This document shows, piece after piece, positions 13,731 to 16,127 of a stretch of DNA of 16,127 nucleotides. The position numbers were made by a program, and so were the translations under genes. The stretch is from contig JAKABA010000077.1 of the NCBI GenBank assembly GCA_021802115.1, positions 1 to 16,127 on the forward strand, read 5' to 3'. The DNA is from a bacterium (GTDB lineage Bacteria; Chloroflexota; Dormibacteria; UBA8260; Bog-877). The notes beneath the pieces are model-generated. The model made no database searches and was not told the DNA's origin. It saw only the letters and a list, made by a program, of their open reading frames with translations. How positions within the stretch are numbered: position 1 is the first letter of the stretch; each line of letters begins with the position of its first letter.

Positions 13731-14363
13731 CTCTGCCCGAGCCCCAAATGGGCACACTACATGCGAGAGGAGGTCCTGCCGCTGGCCGTCCAGGGAGAGG
13801 ACCTGGGCAGCGAAATGCTCGAGATAGGCCCCGGTCCGGGGGCAGCCACGGACTGGCTTCGCTTGCGGGTCAAACGGCTGACCGCCGTCGAGGTGGACCC
13901 GGTCTTGGCCCACCGCCTAAGGGAGCGCATGGAAGGCACCAATGTGAGCGTCTCGCTCGGAGACGGCGCTTCCCTGGACTATTCGGACGGGTCGTTCGAC
14001 TCCGTGGGGGCCTTCACCATGCTCCATCACGTGGCCACTCTCAGGGAGCAGCGGGCGATCGTCGCCGAGGCATACCGGGTCCTCCGGCCCGGGGGTGTTC
14101 TGGTGGGCTCCGACAGCCTTCCCAGCTCCGGCCTGCACGCCTTCCATGCCCGGGACACCTACAACCCGATCGAACCGGTGGTGCTGCTGGCCCTGCTGCA
14201 GGGGATTGGATTCGAAAGCATCACCCTAGCCATAGGTGAGGTCCTGACGTTCGCCGCCCACAGGCCCCCTCTCAGGTCGAGGCGGAGGGCGCCCAGGCGA
14301 GTTGGAAGCCGTCGGCAGACGCCCCCTAGGGGGCAGGAGGACAGAGATGCAGTTCCCGTATGA
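13710..14363 (+). CDS. Class I SAM-dependent methyltransferase
   Basis: A 217-residue Rossmann-fold methyltransferase. Motif I is L-E38-I-G-P-G-P-G-A-A-T, the ribose-binding acid is in A-V-E61-V-D, and F-D-S-V-G-A-F-T-M-L-H-H-V and V-L-R-P-G-G-V-L-V-G-S-D-S form the later core strands. The N terminus M-N-R-N-H-E-R-L-C-P-S-P-K-W-A resembles a group of uncharacterised actinobacterial methyltransferases, supporting the ATG at 13710 despite the missing Shine-Dalgarno. The last ~30 residues are arginine-rich and outside the fold; they are an extension that overlaps the next gene by 17 nt. The substrate is unknown. Control by the divergent AraC regulator is inferred. Confidence 0.87.
   Translation: MNRNHERLCPSPKWAHYMREEVLPLAVQGEDLGSEMLEIGPGPGAATDWLRLRVKRLTAVEVDPVLAHRLRERMEGTNVSVSLGDGASLDYSDGSFDSVGAFTMLHHVATLREQRAIVAEAYRVLRPGGVLVGSDSLPSSGLHAFHARDTYNPIEPVVLLALLQGIGFESITLAIGEVLTFAAHRPPLRSRRRAPRRVGSRRQTPPRGQEDRDAVPV
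14321..14334. promoter_or_regulatory. 14-bp perfect palindrome abutting the HIT gene ribosome site
   Basis: GCCCCCTAGGGGGC is a perfect palindrome that ends exactly where AGGAGG (14335-14340) begins. It lies in the arginine-rich tail of the methyltransferase gene. It could be a protein-binding site or a tight RNA hairpin affecting ribosome access. Confidence 0.35.
14335..14340 (+). promoter_or_regulatory. Consensus Shine-Dalgarno of the HIT gene
   Basis: AGGAGG is 6 nt before the ATG at 14347 and decides this start over the upstream in-frame ATG at 14302. Confidence 0.8.
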
Positions 14364-14871
14364 GGGACCGCTGAAGAAGATCGCGCCCAATCCCGCGGTG
14401 ATTCCCGAGCCCCCCCGGCGCGGCGAGCCAGGGGGAGAGCCCTGCGGCATCTGCGGGAATAGCACCACCGCGCCGCTCTGGGGAGACGAGCATTTCACCC
14501 TTCATCCGCCCGTCGGCGGAAGCCTGCCCGGAGCGGTCTGGCTGGCCAGCAGGGAGCATGTGGACTCGTTCTCAGACCTGTCGCCGGAGGCCGCTGCTGA
14601 TTTCGGGCGCGTGGTGGCTCGGGTCGAGAGGGCGATTCTCTCCCTGGGAGGGACCGCCAGGGTGCACCTGTACCGCTGGGGGGACGGCGCTGCCCACTTC
14701 CATGTCTGGCTGATTCCGCGCCCGCTGGGGATGCTCGACGCCCAGGGGATGATGCTTCCCCTGTGGGAGGATGCGCTCCCCAATGTCGCTGATGAGGAGC
14801 TGCGCTCGGCGGCGGAGCGGGTCGCAGCCGCGATGGAGAGCGAAAGCCCATCCTCACCTCCGCCGGACTAG
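14347..14871 (+). CDS. HIT-fold (histidine triad-like) protein with H-x-H-x-W motif
   Basis: A 174-residue protein. C33-G-I-C36 and H49/H53 in D-E-H-F-T-L-H-P could form a zinc site. L-P-G-A-V-W-L-A-S-R-E-H-V-D-S-F-S-D-L-S matches the HIT segment that normally reads P-G-H-x-L-x-x-P-K-x-H. The triad is H117-F-H119-V-W121-L-I-P-R-P. The middle histidine, the nucleophile in HIT hydrolases and transferases, is kept, but the third is tryptophan, so activity may be that of a nucleotidyltransferase-like branch or lost. HIT proteins act on nucleotide phosphoanhydrides such as AMP conjugates and dinucleoside polyphosphates. It overlaps the methyltransferase gene by 17 nt, so the two probably form one operon. 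Confidence 0.75.
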   Translation: MQFPYEGPLKKIAPNPAVIPEPPRRGEPGGEPCGICGNSTTAPLWGDEHFTLHPPVGGSLPGAVWLASREHVDSFSDLSPEAAADFGRVVARVERAILSLGGTARVHLYRWGDGAAHFHVWLIPRPLGMLDAQGMMLPLWEDALPNVADEELRSAAERVAAAMESESPSSPPPD

Positions 14872-14889
14872 CGCCAATTGCCCTTGGCG
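14872..14889 (+). terminator. Small hairpin directly after the HIT gene
   Basis: CGCCAA-TTGCCC-TTGGCG forms a 6-bp stem starting at the first base after the stop codon. It is weak alone and is followed by the stronger hairpin at 14903. Confidence 0.3.
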
Positions 14890-14902
14890 GCCAGCAGCCT
14901 GA

Positions 14903-14936
14903 CGGAGCTGGCGGTGCGGCATCGCCGCCAGCTCCG
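14903..14936. terminator. Strong hairpin after the HIT gene
   Basis: CGGAGCTGGCGG and CCGCCAGCTCCG form a perfect 12-bp stem with a 10-nt loop, 31 nt after the stop. It has no T-tract and resembles the cox operon hairpin at 12580-12615 in stem and loop size. Confidence 0.55.
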
Positions 14937-14941
14937 GCGTG

Positions 14942-14991
14942 TGTCAATGGCCAAGTGGAAGTAAGCGTTTTTGGCCAGCTAAAAGTAAGCG
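14942..14991. repeat. Tandem repeat resembling an IS21-family element end
   Basis: Two copies of TGGCCA-6 nt-AGTAAGCG stand at 14948-14967 and 14972-14991, a 24-nt period, preceded by TGTCAA from 14942. IS21-family elements have ends that start with TG and carry several internal repeats of this kind. No transposase gene or opposite end is present, so this would be a solo remnant. The family assignment is from memory of the pattern and is tentative. The AT-rich composition differs from the flanks. Confidence 0.4.
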
Positions 14992-15027
14992 GTGAGCGGG
15001 TGCGGCGCGTTGCCCGCTCGCGCTGCG

Positions 15028-15043
15028 GGTCGGCAAGCCGACC
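15028..15043 (-). terminator. Hairpin after the minus-strand MFS gene
   Basis: GGTCGGC-AA-GCCGACC is a perfect inverted repeat lying 4 nt downstream of the MFS stop on the minus strand. It would fold as a 6-bp stem with a 4-nt loop and lacks a T-tract. Confidence 0.4.
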
Positions 15044-15047
15044 GGTG

Positions 15048-16127
15048 TCACTCGGCCGTCGTCACCGCCGGCGCCACCTCCTCGACCGCAGTCGGGACGG
15101 CCGGCCGGCTGATGAGGTAGAGGGAGGCGAGGATGCCCACCGCAGCCACCGCCAGCAGCGACGGCACGTAGCCGAAGGCACCGATGAGGAGGGCGCCTCC
15201 CCCGATGGACGCCGCCTGGAACCCCCCGAACAAAACTCCGAAGGCGGAGTCCACCCGCCCCTGCAGCGGCAGCGGGGTGCGGCGCTGGATGAGGGTGTTG
15301 GCGCCCACCAGCATCCAGGGGAGCCCGCACCCGAACGCCACCGCCGCCACCACCACCACCACCATCGGCAGGTCCCCGCGAATGTAGTTGGGGACCACGC
15401 AGACGAGCGAGGCGAGCGCGACCACGACCATCCCCATGGCGGTCAGGACGGTCTCACTCACCCGCCTAATGAGAGGCGCCGAGGTGAGCCCTCCCGCGAT
15501 CGCCCCCACCCCCTGGATGGAGATCAGCACGCCCACGAAGGCGGCGGGCTGACGGAGTCCGTCGGTGACCACCCCGAAGAGGGCTGTCTCCAAGAAGCCT
15601 ACGACCGCCAGGAACGCGGTGAGGGCCAGGAGGATACGCCGCAGCGGCAGGGTCGTCCAGATATGCCGGAAGCCCCCGGCCGCCTCCGCCGCCCAGGAAC
15701 GCGACCGGGGCTGCACGGGGGGCTCGGCGACCCGCAGCCACAGCAGGATTCCCATGGCGATCAGATAGGTGGCGGCGTCTAGCTCGGCGACCACCGCCCC
15801 GCCGGCCAGGGTGAACAGCCCCGCTCCCACCAGCGGCGTGATGAGTCGAAGCCCCTCCGCCATGGTGTTCAGGAAGCCGTTCGCATCCCCCAGCTGGTCG
15901 GCGGGCACGATCGTCACGAGCAGAGCCGTCTTGGCGGCGCTGATGAAGGTGCCGACCGCCCCGTAGAGGATCATCACCAGCCAGATCAGCCAGACCTGTC
16001 CGGGACCGTGCACCAGGACCAGCAGGAGCACCGCTGCGGCCCCGGCGGCCTGCCCTGCCATGAGCAACAGGCGGCGCGGGACCCGGTCCGCGACCAGCCC
16101 GGCCAGGGGGGCGATCACGATCCCCGG
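15048..16127 (-). CDS. MFS transporter (partial, 5' end outside the window)
   Basis: 359 residues are visible and the frame stays open through the right edge, so the true start and the first membrane helix are missing; GTG at 16118 is an internal valine. The visible part begins at the end of helix 2, followed by motif A, A-P-L-A-G-L-V-A-D-R-V-P-R-R, and continues with about ten hydrophobic segments. A-K-T-A-L-L-V-T-I-V-P-A-D-Q-L-G-D-A-N-G and the later G-V-L-I-S-I-Q-G-V-G-A-I-A-G-G place it in the MFS group that includes EntS and macrolide efflux-type exporters. It is convergent with the HIT gene. Substrate unknown; export is more likely than import from family resemblance. Confidence 0.88.
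   Translation of the reverse strand, partial: PGIVIAPLAGLVADRVPRRLLLMAGQAAGAAAVLLLVLVHGPGQVWLIWLVMILYGAVGTFISAAKTALLVTIVPADQLGDANGFLNTMAEGLRLITPLVGAGLFTLAGGAVVAELDAATYLIAMGILLWLRVAEPPVQPRSRSWAAEAAGGFRHIWTTLPLRRILLALTAFLAVVGFLETALFGVVTDGLRQPAAFVGVLISIQGVGAIAGGLTSAPLIRRVSETVLTAMGMVVVALASLVCVVPNYIRGDLPMVVVVVAAVAFGCGLPWMLVGANTLIQRRTPLPLQGRVDSAFGVLFGGFQAASIGGGALLIGAFGYVPSLLAVAAVGILASLYLISRPAVPTAVEEVAPAVTTAE

Noticed and set aside
13712..13747. AraC start at the TTG at 13747
   Set aside because: It adds 12 residues outside the cupin domain and would lie within the methyltransferase gene. It is not excluded, but the ATG at 13711 is simpler.
1..16127. CRISPR arrays, tRNA or rRNA genes, prophage or integrase genes
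   Set aside because: No regularly spaced repeats, no cloverleaf with a T-loop signature, no rRNA core sequence and no recombinase motif were found by eye.

Overview
This is a gene-dense, very GC-rich stretch of bacterial chromosome with 17 protein genes, counting partial genes at both edges. There is no rRNA, tRNA or CRISPR. GlpX-type fructose bisphosphatase, ATP-type PEP carboxykinase and an S-L-M ordered molybdenum hydroxylase of the aerobic CO-dehydrogenase family, together with several promoters placed 7-9 nt before start codons (leaderless style), suggest a high-GC soil-type Terrabacteria lineage (Actinomycetota, Chloroflexota or Dormibacterota). No phylogenetic marker is present, so this placement is inference only.

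Layout. (1) 1-1524: the tail of a response regulator, a convergent DUF971 zinc protein, and glpX. (2) 1535-2035: a two-CBS-domain protein with a C-terminal zinc ribbon, convergent to glpX and divergent from the next block. (3) 2209-6948: a co-directional run of a divergent pckA, a cysteine hydrolase, a dCMP-deaminase-like protein, a MoaB/MogA protein, a HAD hydrolase and a cytidylate-kinase-like protein; the first five are separated by 55 bp or less, one pair overlaps and one gap is only 3 bp. (4) 6960-8695: a MarR regulator, its probable 25-bp operator and an overlapping MFS exporter gene. (5) 8769-12615: the coxSLM-like operon, with a good promoter, a roughly 120-nt leader carrying two hairpins, translationally coupled genes and a 13-bp hairpin at its end. 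(6) 12616-12889: a 274-bp gene-free gap with stable predicted hairpins. (7) 12890-14871: an AraC regulator divergent from a SAM methyltransferase followed by a HIT-fold protein. The AraC and methyltransferase start codons overlap and both lie within one 9-bp perfect inverted repeat. (8) 14872-16127: hairpins, a tandem repeat resembling one end of an IS21-family element, and the 3' part of an MFS transporter on the minus strand.

How the genes fit together. GlpX and PckA are gluconeogenic enzymes. The MoaB/MogA protein acts in molybdopterin cofactor biosynthesis, which the CoxL-type subunit needs, but the usual CODH maturation genes (coxD/E/F/G) are absent from the window. The MarR-MFS pair and the AraC-methyltransferase-HIT group are two self-contained, locally regulated modules.

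The points most worth a second look are the AraC/methyltransferase start-codon inverted repeat with an embedded leaderless promoter, the structured cox leader showing a purine-rich AAGGAGG loop, the near-perfect MarR operator, the strongly diverged PEP carboxykinase that still keeps its ligand residues, the HIT protein with an H-x-H-x-W triad, and the possible IS21 end.
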